From positions 25,748,430 through 25,812,429 of the forward strand of contig CM077826.1 of NCBI GenBank assembly GCA_039720395.1: a stretch of 64,000 nucleotides of DNA. Direction: 5' to 3'. Below are positions 37,640-52,000 of the stretch, in pieces (positions within the stretch are counted from its first letter, which is position 1; every line of letters starts with the position of its first letter). The stretch is from Liquidambar formosana (Eukaryota > Streptophyta > Magnoliopsida > Saxifragales > Altingiaceae). The position numbers and the translations under genes are program-made. Below the pieces are notes generated by a model. The model saw nothing but the letters and a program-made list of their open reading frames with translations, was not told the DNA's origin and did no database searches.

Positions 37640-38360
37640 ACGCTGCTCATTTCTATACTAAACGACGTGGTGCCGTTTGAGTGCTTCCCCGAGACACAGC
37701 AGAAGCGCGTGGCTTCATACCCCATCTCGTAACGGGTAAAACGACGCCGTGTTGAGCTTTGTATTGAAGCTCCATTTGGTGCTTCCTCGCGTGGTGTTTT
37801 CTTGCACCGACCTGCAGAAATACATCCTGCAAAACATCCTATCTACTGCAAACATACCGCGCCCCCATGCTTATGACGTCATTTTCCAGCTGCTTTTGGC
37901 CTTTTCCTTGCTTGTTTTTGTTGATTTTTTGTTCAAGCGGTTCAAATTCAGATTCAGAAGGTGAACCACGGAGAGCTTCGATCTGCACATATCGCGGTGA
38001 TACCGACTGTCAGAGGGAGGTTTTGTTTTCAGGCGCGATGGTGGTTCTGCGGTGAATCTGGACAAAGACGGAACTCTTGGATACAGTACTGTTAGGGATC
38101 GTAAGAACAGCGTTGGATCTTAACCGGCATGGGAGTTTCCTCATGAATCTACGGAAAGTTGGACCTCTTGGAAACGCTGAGAAAGATATGCTATCCTTTA
38201 TCACATGATCAAAGTCCTGATTGTGGAAGGAAGCTAGGCTCGAGCAGTTCTCGACGGCTGAAGGAGAACATTGTTCAGACCTGTTTTTATTGTTCTCCAC
38301 GCTTTCGTTGTTACAATTTTTCAACTGTTGGTCTTCTTGCGCATACTTGAAGGTAAATAC
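37640..38360 (+). other. GC-richer leader/promoter-like block inside the Helitron
   Basis: This block is visibly richer in G and C than its surroundings and contains aaacgacgtggtgccgttt and aaaacgacgccgtgtt near its start (37659-37755), wording common in plant gene promoters. Short frames on both strands match nothing I know. It could be the RepHel promoter and first noncoding exon, or a captured host gene 5' end. Confidence 0.35.
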
Positions 38361-38432
38361 TTCATTCTCAGTTAAACAATTAAAGATTTAGACAAATGAT
38401 TTTACTTTAGGTAATGATATTTAGTATTTAAT

Positions 38433-38722
38433 TTAGTTCTTACAGATAATTTTGCACCATGAATAGCCGCTAATCATATTATCGGAGTGGTCATTCAGAG
38501 CAAAAAATTGGGATTCAATGTTAGGGATTTCACATTATTAAGAACTCAGTGTTCTCCAGAAATTGGCAAAATTTATTTTAGCTCTTAGAGATAATTTTAC
38601 AGCATGAATAGGCGTTAATCATATTCTGGGAGTTGTGATTCAGAGCAAAAAATTGGGATTTAGCGTTAGCAATTTCACAGTGTTAAGAACTAAGTCTTTT
38701 CCACAAATTCCGAAAATAAACT
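38433..38722. repeat. 145-bp tandem duplication
   Basis: gataattttgcaccatgaata at 38445 recurs as gataattttacagcatgaata at 38590; both copies continue through cagagcaaaaaattgggatt and gttaagaact-agt. Confidence 0.85.
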
Positions 38723-39828
38723 ACTTATATTTGGTAACTGATGTCAGAGACATGTTAATATAAAATATATGCATAGCATGTCGTTGCATTTAATATACAA
38801 CTGATACATTCAAGAATAAAATTTTATTTTACTATGTGAATTCGAAATTTATAGCGATTGTTTAGGTCTATAAATTAGTAATTTAGAAAAGGAAAATCTT
38901 TCGTAAAATTTTTTTATAGAAATTTAAAATTTAAAATATTAAGAAAATTATTTTCCGAATTCCAAAGGAAGATTAGAATTCGAAGTCCAGTGTAACACTC
39001 AGACAAAATAAATTCCAGAGATTATTGATATTAGTTCATGCTTACAATGAGTCCTGCTTTTCAGTACTCAATTTGTGTCTTTCTTTTAGTCTTACTTTGA
39101 TACTCCAATTAACTATTATTCTTCTCTTGTTTTCTTCTTTCTATTTTATTTGTAGAATCAAATTTAACGAAACTCAATTATGCTATATTTTTATTAATAT
39201 TCTCACGTTTTCCTTTTTACGTTTTATTTCTAACCTAAGATGGAACAAAAGTTAGTTGTGCTATATTGTGCTTAATATTGATATTAATATACGTGGTAAT
39301 AAAAACGTAGATTACCCGTTTAAGAATAAATGCTTGCGTACAAAATACTCATTATTATTCTTCCATCTACAGATTATGTTTAGAGGATAAATATTTTCCT
39401 CCTACATTAACTGTATGTTGGCGGATTTTTAATTTGTATTTTGAGCTGCACTTATTCTTGAAATGTCCATTTGGACAGTTTAGGAATATGTATTTCTCAA
39501 TCGTTGGTTATATATGCACATTATATTTGTACACAGTTTTTTGCCAGTTTCCTTAATGTTCTCTGGGTATGAGGTAAGAGACAATTTTATAGGTGCTATC
39601 ACCTATTCTCTTAGCTATATACTTGGAGAACTAAGGGGAGGTGCTGGCAAAATTTTTGTACAAGTATTTGTTTAGCATTATACGCAACGATTTAGAAATA
39701 TGTAATTCTTGAATGGGATAGGACCACCACCTTTTCTAAGAAAAAAAATTAAATCTGTTCTCTCTATGCTTTATCATGATGTCTTTCAAATATCACCTCA
39801 TTGTTTTTTACTAAATTTGATTTTTTTT
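38723..39828. other. Helitron 5' region, noncoding
   Basis: AT-rich, T-heavy on this strand. No exon could be supported. Probably intron or leader of the RepHel transcript. Confidence 0.4.
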
Positions 39829-39829
39829 T

Positions 39830-40180
39830 TATTGTAGCCTTGCTTTTTTTGCTTGGAAAGTATCATTTTATTCTGGTTTTCTTTTCGTTGTTCTCTTCAG
39901 TGTTGGTTTCGAATGTAAGTTTTGCTTTGTCACTTCTTGTTATTATTGTTGTCACGTTTCTTCTTTAAAATAATTACATCATTCGTTTTTTACTTTTTTT
40001 TTTTTTCTTGTAGCTGTGCTGTTTTTCCTTGGAAAGTATCGTTTTATTTTGGTTTTGTTCTTGTTGTTTTCTTCGCTGTTGATTTCGAATGTAAGTTTTG
40101 CTTTATCAATATTTACTTGTTGTTATTGTTACGTTTGTTCTTTAAAATAATCAATTCCTTTGTTATATAATTGAGCTTTT
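39830..40180 (+). repeat. 176-bp tandem duplication, each copy a 77-nt exon-like unit
   Basis: Both copies hold a T tract, then ttgtag (acceptor-like), 77 bases, then gaat|gtaagt (donor-like). The exon-like parts are 39838-39914 and 40014-40090, in exact register at 176 bases. They share cttggaaagtatc and gatttcgaat-like wording. They could be duplicated noncoding leader exons of RepHel. Confidence 0.55.
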
Positions 40181-41788
40181 CTTATATATATATAATTGAG
40201 CTTTGCCATTTTATTACAGAATTGTGTTCCACAATAATTTCTCCAACAAAGAATTACATCGTGGTTTTTCCTGAAGGTTAGTGTTCTTAAATCCTACACT
40301 TTTACATATTAATTGTTTACAGATCTAACTGTATATTGTAATTTCTTCTTCACTTCTATTTAATAAATTTTCTATTACTTCCAATTATATGAAGTCTAAC
40401 TTTTCGCTTTTAAGCTCGATTTATTATTATTATCATTTTGATGCTTCAAAAAAAATTGCTCATTTTTTTAAAGATTCCAATTCTACAGGTTTTTGTACAA
40501 GCACTAAGCAAATTTTGTTTTCATCTCAAGGTACATTCTTTTAATGATCCAATTTTAGTTATTAAATATTTAGCATCTAATTTTACGCTTTGTTTTGTTA
40601 TTCTTTTGCTTTTGTTGCACATATATACGTTTTATAATGAATATATTCATCTCAATACTAGATATGAATTATAGATTCAAAGATATTTTTAATTTTTCGC
40701 TCTTTCTCTGCCAAAAAAAAAATTTTTACCCCTTAAAAATTCTATTTAACAGTGCTTTCTTTAATCTCTACTGCAATAAATTGTTTAGCAATTGTTTCTT
40801 TTTTTTCACATCATAATAGTATTGTGTTTTAAGTAAATTCGTACAATTTATGTTGTTATTTGCTTAGTTTTTTTAATTGATTACCAAGTTGATTTCTAAT
40901 ATAGTATTTTTTTACATAATCAACTCTGTCTTTGTGTTTTACTATCAACATTTTTTGTCGAAGTCTCATTCATTTTGTATTCTTAATTAGGTGATAGAAA
41001 TGAAGCTTCAGCAATAAGTATTTATGTGGATAAGATTTACATTTTTTATTGTTATTATAAATCCTAGAAAATAATTGGTTAGTCATATTATTGCATTAGG
41101 TTCTTCCTCCACAATATACTGATAGTAGTCATCGTTTTATCAATTTGTGACAGCTTTTATTGGTAGATATGATTACTTAGATATATGATTCTAATTCTTT
41201 CTAATTCGTTACTCTTTGTAGCTCTCATATTTAGCACAATTTTCACAACGCCATTTTCTAAACTTCTCTTTTTCCTATTTCATTTTTAATATTCTCATAA
41301 AAAAAAACACATTGTACAGAATACTTACTAAGCTGAGATATATCATCATTTATGTCATGAATATTTATTTTATTCAATAATTACAACATATATTTCTCAA
41401 GATTGTGCTAAATAAATTAAAGACATCTTTTGAGACAAGAAATTTAAGTCTTTTTATTCACATCTTATCTATAACTACATATTTATCTACTTATAATTTG
41501 AACAATATAACAAATCAAAATTTATATGAAGAAGTATACGTAATTATATTCTGTAATAAATATCATTTCATTAGTAGACCTAACACCTATTCATAAATAA
41601 ACGTTACTCTTTATTTCACAATATTTTTTACTTCTTTCACATCCAACATTTGTTACATCTTTACAACAGTTAAGTTCTTTTGTTGTCTTTCACACAATTA
41701 ATCGTGTAAATAGCAATTGTTTTGGCATATAATTAGCACATATAATTACTTACTTTCAATTAAACTTAACTTTCCTACCACAACTCAG
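40181..41788. other. Helitron 5' region, noncoding
   Basis: Stop-dense in all frames and AT-rich; likely intron or leader. No feature supported. Confidence 0.4.
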
Positions 41789-41849
41789 GTTCATCTGTAC
41801 AATAAATTATTCACCACAAGAATTACCCGACCATTACAAGTTGGTACTA

Positions 41850-44800
41850 ATGGATATTAATCCTGTAATTGAACGTAAAAGAAAAAGAGGTAAATCATTA
41901 TTTATGACTCATTTATCATCTTCCAAATATCTTATATCAAACTTTTAGATCATGACTCTTTACTGACTTCTGTTTCTTACACAGCTCTCATTGAGAGTGA
42001 CTCCAACGAAATTCATGATAGTCATTCGTCCGCAAATACTCTTGAAAAAATATCTATCATAAATAAGTCTTCAATGACATTGGATTTTGTTCATACCCTA
42101 TCAGCTGTTCCATCTTCGTACCAAATTTCTGGTGAGAAAAAATTTAACGTATTCAACATCTACAATTTATTTTCGCTTGTTATTACTCAACAGACTACCT
42201 AAACTCATTACCCACCTGTATTGCAAATTCTATTTCATATATAATATCTTAGACACTATTTTGTAGATTCTCAACAACAAGAAACACAACAAAAACAAAG
42301 AAGAATAAAGAACAGAACAAAAACAAATGTTCAGTGTTCCAACAATGATGTGACCAAAGCTGGTGAGAAACGACTTAATCAAACATATTTCTAAACAAAT
42401 TCATCATTCTAAAATTGTCAACTTCTTTGTAGAACAAGAGAAGAAAGAACGAAAGTTATCTCGTAGAAGAGAACTATATGCTAAGAAAAAGCGTTTGAAG
42501 AATCCTGAAACAATTCCTTGTGGTACTTCGTATAAAACTATGGAGCACGAAGTAAGGAATGTGACCAATTCTTCTGCCAAACCAAGCTCATTCAAAGATC
42601 TCCGAAATGATTCATCTGCACACAAAATATCTGGTAATATATAATCAGCTATTTTCTGTGTAAATATTGCACTATTGTTATTCATACTCAACAAACATTC
42701 AATCACTAATTATAAATATTTATTTCTCTACTCAACTTATCATACGTAACACAATTTAGTTCCTAAACAATTAACTCTCTATACAATGTACTTGCTCAAT
42801 ATTTCCTCATACCAATTCTTCTTTGTAAGATACAAGAATCAAATAACAAAGTTATGTCACATAAAACAAATCTATGATGAAAGAAACAAAAATAATCTTC
42901 CAAGCATCTCTATTAATATAAATCTCATTCTTTTGATTTATTATCATTTCATTTATAGCTATCCATCTCTAATTTTGTAACAATTGGTCTCCTCTTTTTC
43001 TATCTAGCTACTCCACACTCCAATTCCCAATCCATGTCTTCACAATCAATTGCAACAACTTCTCGTAAAAGAAAAGCAGTTATTGGGAATCAACAAATAA
43101 GTGCTCAAGTTGAAGGTTTTTTATTCAACACATTCCTACTCAATTTCCAACTCTATTATCAATCAATCCAAAACTGTTACATACATACTTTTCTTCTATT
43201 TTTTCATAAAACACTTATCTTCATTTCCTATTTCGGAATTTTTAGTCCACAGGAATAAGAGAACTCAATCTACAACTTCCATATCTTGCAAAATCTTAGA
43301 CACTCCAAGAACAAATACAGTTCTTACAGACGAATCGATGCAAGTACAAAATGAAGGTAAATCAAAAAATCTACTTCTAAAGTTAAATTTTTAAATCAAT
43401 TCTTTGTACTACTTAAATCAACAACTCTAAGATTAACTCTATTTCTTACTTCAAATCATTCTCCTACAGCTTCAACTTCGACGAATGAACTTCAACGAAA
43501 TACTGAAGACTCTATTGTACAAAGAAGAATCCCTATTGCAATTCCTTGCCGAACCATGCCAATTCCAACTCAGTCATCATTACTACCTCATGCTGAACAA
43601 TGTTTATTTTGCCTTGCTAAACGCTTCCACAAAGAACCAAAAGGATTCTGTTGCTGTGCAGGCAAAATAAAGTTGAGTTCACCACAACCACCTGAAGCAT
43701 TAGCAGATCTCTTTGACAGTGACTCAGATGATGCGATTTCCTTTCGAACTTACATTCGAACATACAACGATTTATTCGCATTCACATCTCTTGGAGTACA
43801 TTTTGACAGAGATTTATGTAGGAGAAACAATGGTATCTATACTTTTAGGGTTCAAGGACAGATGTATCATTATATTAATAGTTTGTTACCAGTTGATGGC
43901 TCACCAGCTTACTTACAGCTTTATTTTTTTGACACTGAGCATGAGCTTCAAAATAGAGCACACCGCTCTAATAGAGTGAGATCCTCAATCATTCAAGTAC
44001 TTATGAATCTTCTGCAAGCAAATCCATACTGTACTTTTTTCCGAAGCTTATCACACATACCTAATTTGGAAGACTTCCAAATTGTAATTAATACTACTCC
44101 TGCGATCGACCAGCGAGTATATAATGCTCCTACTGCTTCTCAAGTTGCTGCTATATGGGTTGAAAGCAACGAATCTTCTTATTCTCGTGAGATTTATGTT
44201 TATGGTCGACATCAACAAAAACATAAAATCAATTATTTCTATGGTTGTTATGATCCACTTCAATATCCACTGTTGTTTCCATTTGGTGAAAGTGGTTGGC
44301 ACAATGATATCAAAAGAATTAATCCAGCTCAAACAAATTCTTTCTGTCCTGGTGAGCACTCAATGGATGCATTTAATATGAGTTCTATACAAAACCTCTT
44401 GACTATAGAGTCTGAAGGTAACATTGTGCACAAAACGTCTCATCTCATGTTAACAAAATCATTTCATATTTAGAAAGTTTTACTTAACTCTCCTCTATCT
44501 TTAATAGCTATACAAAATCTCCAAAAGAAAAGAGTCAATGTCTCTGCTCGAGAATATTACTGCTACAAGCTACAGATAAGAGAACAAGATAGATCTATAT
44601 TGCTACGTAGTGGGCGTTTGCTTCAACAATATGTTGTTGATATGTATATCAAAATAGAGACTTCGCGTTTAGATTACCTTCGGGACCACCAAGAAGATAT
44701 TCGAGCAGAACTCTATCAAGGTATTGTTGACAGCATTGCTGCAGGAGAGACACATGGTCGAGCAATTGGCCGCAAAATAATCTTACCTGCCACATTTATT

Positions 44801-47800
44801 GGAAGCCCAAGAGATATGCGAAATAGATTTACAAAAGCAAGGGCTTTAGTCCAAGCATTTGGCAAACCAGATTTGTTCATCACAATGACATGTAATCCTG
44901 CTTGGCCAGAGATAAAACAACAGTTACTAAAGGGAGAAGAGGCTCAAAATCGACCAGATTTAGTTGCTCGTGTGTTCAGAGCTAAATTAGAAGAACTCAA
45001 AGATGATCTTTTCAAGAAAAATATCTTTGGTCCAGTTGCAGGTTACACATATGTCATAGAATTCCAGAAAAGAGGTCTTCCACATGCACATTTTCTCATA
45101 ATCCTTCAAAAGCACGCAAAGATCACATCTCCTGAACAATATGATCAATATGTCTCTGCAGAGATACCACCAGAAGATAATCCTCATCTCCGTGCTACAG
45201 TTATTAAACACATGATGCATGGTCCTTGTGGTACATTGAAGCCTAATAACGTGTGCATGCAAAAAGGAAAATGCAAACACCGTTATCCAAAAAAATTCTG
45301 TGAAAGAACAACCCAAGGTACAAATTCTTACCCCATTTATCGGAGGTCTGATAACAAGGACACTGTAATGGTGAGAGGAAGTTTGTTAGATAATCGTTGG
45401 GTTATTCCATACAATGCATATCTCCTAGCCAAATATGATTGCCACATCAATGTTGAAATTTGTTCTACAATCACAGCAGTTAAGTACATCTATAAGTACA
45501 TCTACAAAGGTCATGACCGGGTCAGATTCCAACTCCATCAAGACCAGCAAATCAGTGAAATTGATGAAATTGCAGATTATCAATTAGCTAAATGGGTGAG
45601 CCCTCCAGAGGCTATGTGGAGGATATATCAATTTGTCATGAATGAGATAAGTCCAAATGTAGTCACTCTCCAACTACATCTTGAAGACAAGCATTCTATT
45701 CCCTTCAAAAGTTCAGACTCACTTGACTCAATAACTCGTAACAAGTTCTTATCTAAAACAATGCTCACTGAATTCTTCAAAACAAATCAATTTGATATTG
45801 ATGCACGGAGATATCTGTATAAAGAATTCCCTCAACATTATGTTTGGAGCAAACAAGATCGTATGTGGACACCGCGCAAACAAGGAAAAGCAATTGGGAG
45901 AATTGCTTCTGTTGATCCATCTGAAGGTGACAGATATTACTTGAGATTACTCCTTAATCACATAAAAGGTGCTACTTCTTTCGAGCATCTAATGACATTC
46001 AATGGAGTCTTGGCTTCTTCATTTCGTCAGGCAGCACTTATGCATGAGAGCGACACTGACACAATAGATTGCTTAACTGAAGCTTCAGCTTTGCGAATGC
46101 CCATAGCACTTCGCCGTTTATTTGCTACTATTCTTGTTTATTGTAATCCAAGTAATCCTAGACGACTCTGGACACAATTTGAGGCCTCCCTCTCAGAAGA
46201 TTTCCATCGAACCTCAACATTTGCAACAATTATGACCAGAACGCAAGTATTACAATCAATTGCTTCGACGCTTGAATCTATGGGCAAGAATATTGATGAT
46301 TACAGTCTTACTGACACATCTGTCACTCTGACAAACGAGCAATCGGCTTCAAAAGAAATGGCAGATGAACTAAACATCCCAACAACAGAAGAAGATCTAC
46401 ATTGTGTTCAAAACTTAAATTTTGAACAAAGAGCTGCATACAATACTATACTTTCATGTATCCATGCGAACAAACCTGGTGCTTTTTTCATTGATGGACC
46501 TGGTGGTACTGGTAAAACTTACTTGTATCGCGCTCTTCTCTCAACAATTAGATCTACTGGGCACATTGCACTTGCAACTGCAACTTCTGGAGTTGCCGCA
46601 TCAATTTTACCAGGTGGTCGCACTGCTCACTCACGCTTCAAGATACCAATAGATCCAACTGAGCAGCTCACTTGTAGTGTAAGCAAGCAAAGTAGCCTAG
46701 CACAATTACTCCGAACAACAAAGTTAATAGTATGGGATGAAGCTTCTATGGCTAGGCGTGAAGCAATTGAGGCACTTGATCGTATGTTGCAAGATTTAAC
46801 AGGTTCTTTATTACTATTTGGAGGAAAAGTTATTGTTTTTGGTGGAGACTTCCGACAAGTATTACCAGTTGTTCCTGGTTCAAGCCAAGAAGAAACAAAA
46901 GAAGCTAGCTTTGTCTACTCCAGCTTATGGCCACAGCTTAATGTTCTAACTCTGTCAATGAATATGCGTGCTCGACTTGATCCAATTTTCACTAATTTCT
47001 TACTTCGAATTGGTGATGGAACTGAAATTGTTGTCAATCATAATCTTGTTCGTCTACCTGACAACATTTTACTTCCTTACAATGAAGACATTCAATCTTC
47101 TTTGAATTCTTTCATTGATGTTATTTTTCCAGATATTTGTGCATACGATGCAACAATCTACTCTATTGTGGATCGAGCCATTTTAACACCTAAAAATGAC
47201 TCAGTTGATGAAATCAATGAAATGTTAGTGGCTAAATTCCCAGGTGAACCTAAAGTCTATACCAGTCGTGATGAATCCACAAATTCTGCTACATACAACC
47301 TTGAAGAAGACTTCCTCAACACCTTAACACCAAACGGATATCCTCCATATCGCTTGGTCTTAAAAATAGGTGCTCCAATCATTCTTTTACGCAACATAGA
47401 TCCATCAAAAGGACTCTCAAATGGTACAAGATTGATATGTCGACGATTTGACAAAAACATCATCGACGCAGAAATTGCAATTGGTCATCACAAGAACCAA
47501 AGAGTCTTTATTCCACGAATCCCAATTCTACCAAATAAAGTTGATAAATATCCTTTCCCTTTCAAACGAGTTCAATTCCCAATTAGACTCTCTTTTGCAA
47601 TGACAATCAACAAAGCACAAGGACAAACTTTAAAAAATGTAGGTGTCTACCTACCCCAACCAGTCTTCTCACATGGACAACTATATGTAGCACTTTCTAG
47701 AGCAACAGGTCAAGACAACATCAAAGTCTTAATCAAACCCAATTTTGATGACTTTGATGCAAAACACACTGCAAATATTGTTTACAAAGATATTCTGCAA

Positions 47801-47818
47801 TTGGCACACTCTCAATAA
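41850..47818 (+). CDS. RepHel: Helitron Rep nuclease / PIF1-like helicase
   Basis: The protein nicks, unwinds and rejoins DNA in rolling-circle transposition in the nucleus. Exon model: 41850-41889, 41985-42131, 42267-42362, 42433-42633, 43008-43115, 43246-43356, 43470-44417, 44508-47818; all introns are GT-AG and the frame is kept, giving 1653 residues. Exons 1-6 encode a Lys/Ser-rich tail (about 234 aa). Exon 7 carries the Cys-rich N-terminal zinc region (CLFCLAKRF, CCCAGK). Exon 8 holds the Helitron Rep domain with PHAHF (about residue 743) and the two-Tyr KYIYKYIYK (about 876-884). The PIF1-type helicase follows with Walker A GPGGTGKT (about 1215), VWDEASM, GGDFRQVLP and the C-terminal TINKAQGQT and YVALSRAT. 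No stop or frameshift was seen. The start ATG is uncertain: the frame is open upstream to an acceptor at 41788, so a further 5' exon is possible. Confidence 0.9.
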
Positions 47819-49008
47819 ACATGACCACAAGCACAAATAACTGGTACAATACACTCATCCTACTTCCTTTAATTCAAACATTTATATTCAGCAATTTATT
47901 TAAAAACATTTCTCTTTAGTTATCATTGTGTTCACAAAATCTTAAATACTTGTTATAGATTCAAACACTATCTCACAAAAAATATACCATAAAGAAATAT
48001 TTAAACCAAAAAATCAAAACTTAACAAACATTACCTCATAAACACATTAAATAATTACCCTCAACAAATTCAAATAATACTTCTTCAGCTACTAACCCAA
48101 CCTCAAATTAATACACACCATCATAAATCAATAAATATTCAACCACAAAATCTTCACCAATATGCCTTCAATACATTAACCTCATACAACTATCCTACTC
48201 AATCCTTTACAACAAACATAAACCAGAATTATTCAAAATAACAAACAAAGAGTACTTATTATAAATCTCATAATCCTACGAAATAAAATTAACACATAAT
48301 CTTTTTCTTTCAACATAACTCAATTTTTAAACACTTTTTCTCTTCTAAACCCACCACTAATACACAAAGAATACATCTAAGAAACCTAACAACACACTTA
48401 CACCAACTAATTCCATTGCATCAACAATATCTATATGAATCAATTTCATTGCATCAACAATTCTACGAACTACTTTGAAAGAAAATGAAAAATAATAACT
48501 TTAAGTCCTTTGTATAGGAATTCCCACATTCCAACATCCTCAACACATATACAAACAACACATCATTCATAAACGTCTTTCAATCTAACCAATTAAAATT
48601 AACCACTTATCATTCACAGTTTGCTTAACAACAATATCTTCTTTTTTGTTACATTTGCATGTTTTAAATTTACTATACTCATTTTAAGTACAAACACTAC
48701 CTCACAGTACATATAACATTATATGTTTATCAACTACGATCTTCCATTTATACTCTTTCTTTCACATTCTTCACATAATGAATTTTTATTAGTTCTACTT
48801 TCAACATACTACGAATTCTTACCCTTGTGTACTTAAACAAATATTGAAGTATTGACCTTTCATTTTTTCTTACATTAATTGAATGACTCACTAATTTTCA
48901 AATAATTCGTATTTAATATTTTCCATGTTATCTTTTTTGCTTCTATTTCCTATTCTAATTCTTGAGAAGCTAATCTTACTTGCAAATTCAAGGACCAACA
49001 GTTCAACA
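47819..49008. other. spacer between RepHel and RPA genes, extremely G-poor
   Basis: It should hold the RepHel terminator and the RPA-like gene promoter. It is noncoding. A hand count of 48061-48420 gives 93 C and 9 G. No repeat or hairpin stood out. Confidence 0.6.
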
Positions 49009-52000
49009 ATGAATCAGAAAGAAATGTACATTAAAGATATTAACCCTACCACTCTGCGTGGCTGGAAAGTTCGGGTTAAAGTTGAAGAAAAGCATAGCAT
49101 CAAAAGCTTTAAACAGAGTCCTACAAAATTGCAATCTCTAATTCTCACAGATTCCAAGGTTTCAACTAAAACCATAAACATAACATTGAATAAATTTTTA
49201 CAAAAAACAACAAAAAAACCATCGATAATATTCTCAAACTTATTTTTGCACAACAGGGGTCCCAAACTCAAGCAAGCATTTGGGGTGAGGACATTGGTCG
49301 ACTAGACAATAGACTCAAAGAAAATAAAGAATACTACATCTCAAATGCTATCATCAAAGCAATACCACCACAATACCAGTACCTAGGCCATCCATATGAT
49401 TGGAGAATCAGTGCCTCCACTGTGATAGAAGAATGTCCTATGGACAATCAAAACACCATCATTACTACATATCAGTTCACACCATTCTCAGATTTCTCCA
49501 AATACCTTGGCAAAGGCACAGCAATTAGTAAGAATGATAAACTCTATATACTCAACTAATTTATCTACCAAAATTCTTTGAGTTTATATCCTAACAAAAT
49601 CTTATGCAGATGTCATAGGCATTCTCTTAGACATGAAACCAGCTCGCCAAACAATTGTCAACCAATCTACCGTTCAAGAAGCTATCATCATAAATCGAGA
49701 GTACGTAGCTTTCCCCACATTAATTTCTTGTCATTAAAGCATTTACAACTTCTCAACTTTTGCATTTGCTAAAACATGCTTCACTCCAGTATTTATTTTT
49801 TATAAATCATAAATATTTATCTCTTCAATGATCAAAGAATGATACCCACCCTTATTACTTTCTGGGACCACTTGGCGGAGCGCAACTGTCCAATTATCTA
49901 TGAGAAGCTACATGAGAAACCTGTCATTGCAGTGCTAAGAGTTTATGTTGTTGCATACAATGGTAAAACTCAAATTTTGTCTTTACTCCTTCATTACAAG
50001 TGTTAGGTACGTATGCAAATAACCTAACACTAATTTCATTACACAATTTAATAAAGGTCAATCACTGTCAACAAAAGCACCAACATCTTTATTGTTGTCT
50101 CCTTCAATCCCACAAACTGCTGAGTTGAAGTCCTGGTATCACATACTTAACTCAAGCAACAATACAAAACTCACTCATATTTCAACTAACTTTGTCACAT
50201 CAAACAGGTACAATCAAGAAAGTGAAAATATAGCAACAAGATTCGACACCAGCAATTACTTTTCCTCACCAAAAACTGGAAAGCCAACTTCCACACCAAT
50301 TGTAAAAGAACTTCAAGAAGTTTTGCTCATGCCAGCAAATGTAAGAAGCCTAACCACCTATTAAGTATCCACAGACACAATTTTGCTTAGCTCTCTCGCT
50401 AACAAAAACACTTCATTATTTGTTTCTTTCATATATTTAAACACATTCTTATTTTTACACAGACAACTTGCTGGACAAATGGAAGCATTCAAGTTCAAGA
50501 TTTTTCTCAAGCATTTTGCTACATGTCATGCCAACGTTGTACAAAAAAAACCGATGCAATGCTTGACCAAATATTCACTTGCACAAGTTGCAGGTCTTCT
50601 GAATGTACTGCTGTTCCAAGGTACTGATTACTTCAAGAACTTCATTATTTGGCTAAATTAAACTCTAGATACATCAACACCTTCATCACATTCACCTTAC
50701 ATCTGCACTTATCTAATTGACCTTTTATTTATTAATAATACTGCATCTACTAATTAATTCAATGTCAAAAATAGGTGCGTTGTAAGAACTCAAGTCTTTG
50801 ATTCAAGAACAACAATGACAGCTACCATCTTTGGAGAATTAGCTGAAACTGTCTTACAAATCAAGGCAAGGGACTTGTATCAATACAAGAAAGAGGTAAC
50901 ACAATATTTATGAAATACTAGATATAACAATACTAACAAACTACCAATGAACTAGATTATTTGTTTTCATGCAAACTAACAATTCTAATGAATTCAATAT
51001 TTCCATCACATTCTTTTATGAATCCACAAGAATTAAACACTCTTAAATATTACACTTTGACTTAAGCAATTTAATTAAAACTCCTACTAATTCCATATAA
51101 ACATACTTATTATATAAAAACAATAAAAAACTAATACTTATAGCAAAAAAAAAATTCAAAAAATTTAATACATCTCATAAATACTTAAAAACTACAACAA
51201 GTTGAACAAAATTTTAGTCCAAAATTAAGAATTCTAAATTTTTGATTTTTTGTTATTTGAGACTTAAGGAAAATCTAACAATTCACTGTATTCAAGCCAA
51301 TACAACCAATTTTTCTTTTAGCTCCATTAGATTCATGAGAAAACTAAAGAAAAGGAGAGGAAGTCAAAATTTTTGAAATAAATTTATTTATGCATTTTTT
51401 CATTTAACTATAATTTACTAAACTTAATCATCCTATTTATGCTCAATTGAGTTGAACATTGTTAGCTCACCAACCAAACAATGTCAAAACCATTTAATTC
51501 TCTCAAAGTTTTTTTCTGTCAAATATGAATGTTCTTACTTCCAAACTTCAAACTACCATCATTTGTCTATGCCTCTCTTTATCTCTCCACAAAATCAGCA
51601 AAAAAAAAAAAAAAACCTTTAATTTGCAAAATCATTTAATCTTCTTTTGGTATTAAAAATATGCAAAAATGAACTCAACTAAACCAAAAAATCAGTAATA
51701 GCCTTATTTGAGCGCACCTTTTGTATAATTCAAACTATTATTTCCTTTCTCTTACTATATTCTCTCTTTAACAAAACAAATTCAATATGTTTTATATTTC
51801 AAGAAAATTTTATCACAATCTGAACTGAGTAATTGGATTTACCAAATCAAAGGGACTTCTTCTTAAGAATCTAAAGTTTTTAAAGTGTTTGTGTACTACC
51901 ATTTCTATGTAATGTTACATTAATTAAAACAGTATAATAACACCACGTACAATTATATACCAAATACTTACAAGAAATACTTTATCAAGGCAGAATGCAA

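Noticed and set aside
37749..38350. Several 60-100 codon frames in the GC-richer block
   Set aside because: They overlap on both strands and none resembles a known protein; the region reads better as promoter or leader.
43246..43356. Use of the acceptor at ccacag (43252) for RepHel exon 6
   Set aside because: It shifts the frame and runs into a stop; the acceptor at 43245 keeps the frame open.
44051..45316. Minus-strand frames of about 100 codons under RepHel
   Set aside because: They are shadows of the coding exons.
44600..47818. A 1072-codon open frame taken as a complete gene
   Set aside because: Its first codon is TTG, and the frame continues upstream to a splice acceptor at 44507 that joins exon 7 in phase. 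It is the last exon of the RepHel gene, not a separate gene.
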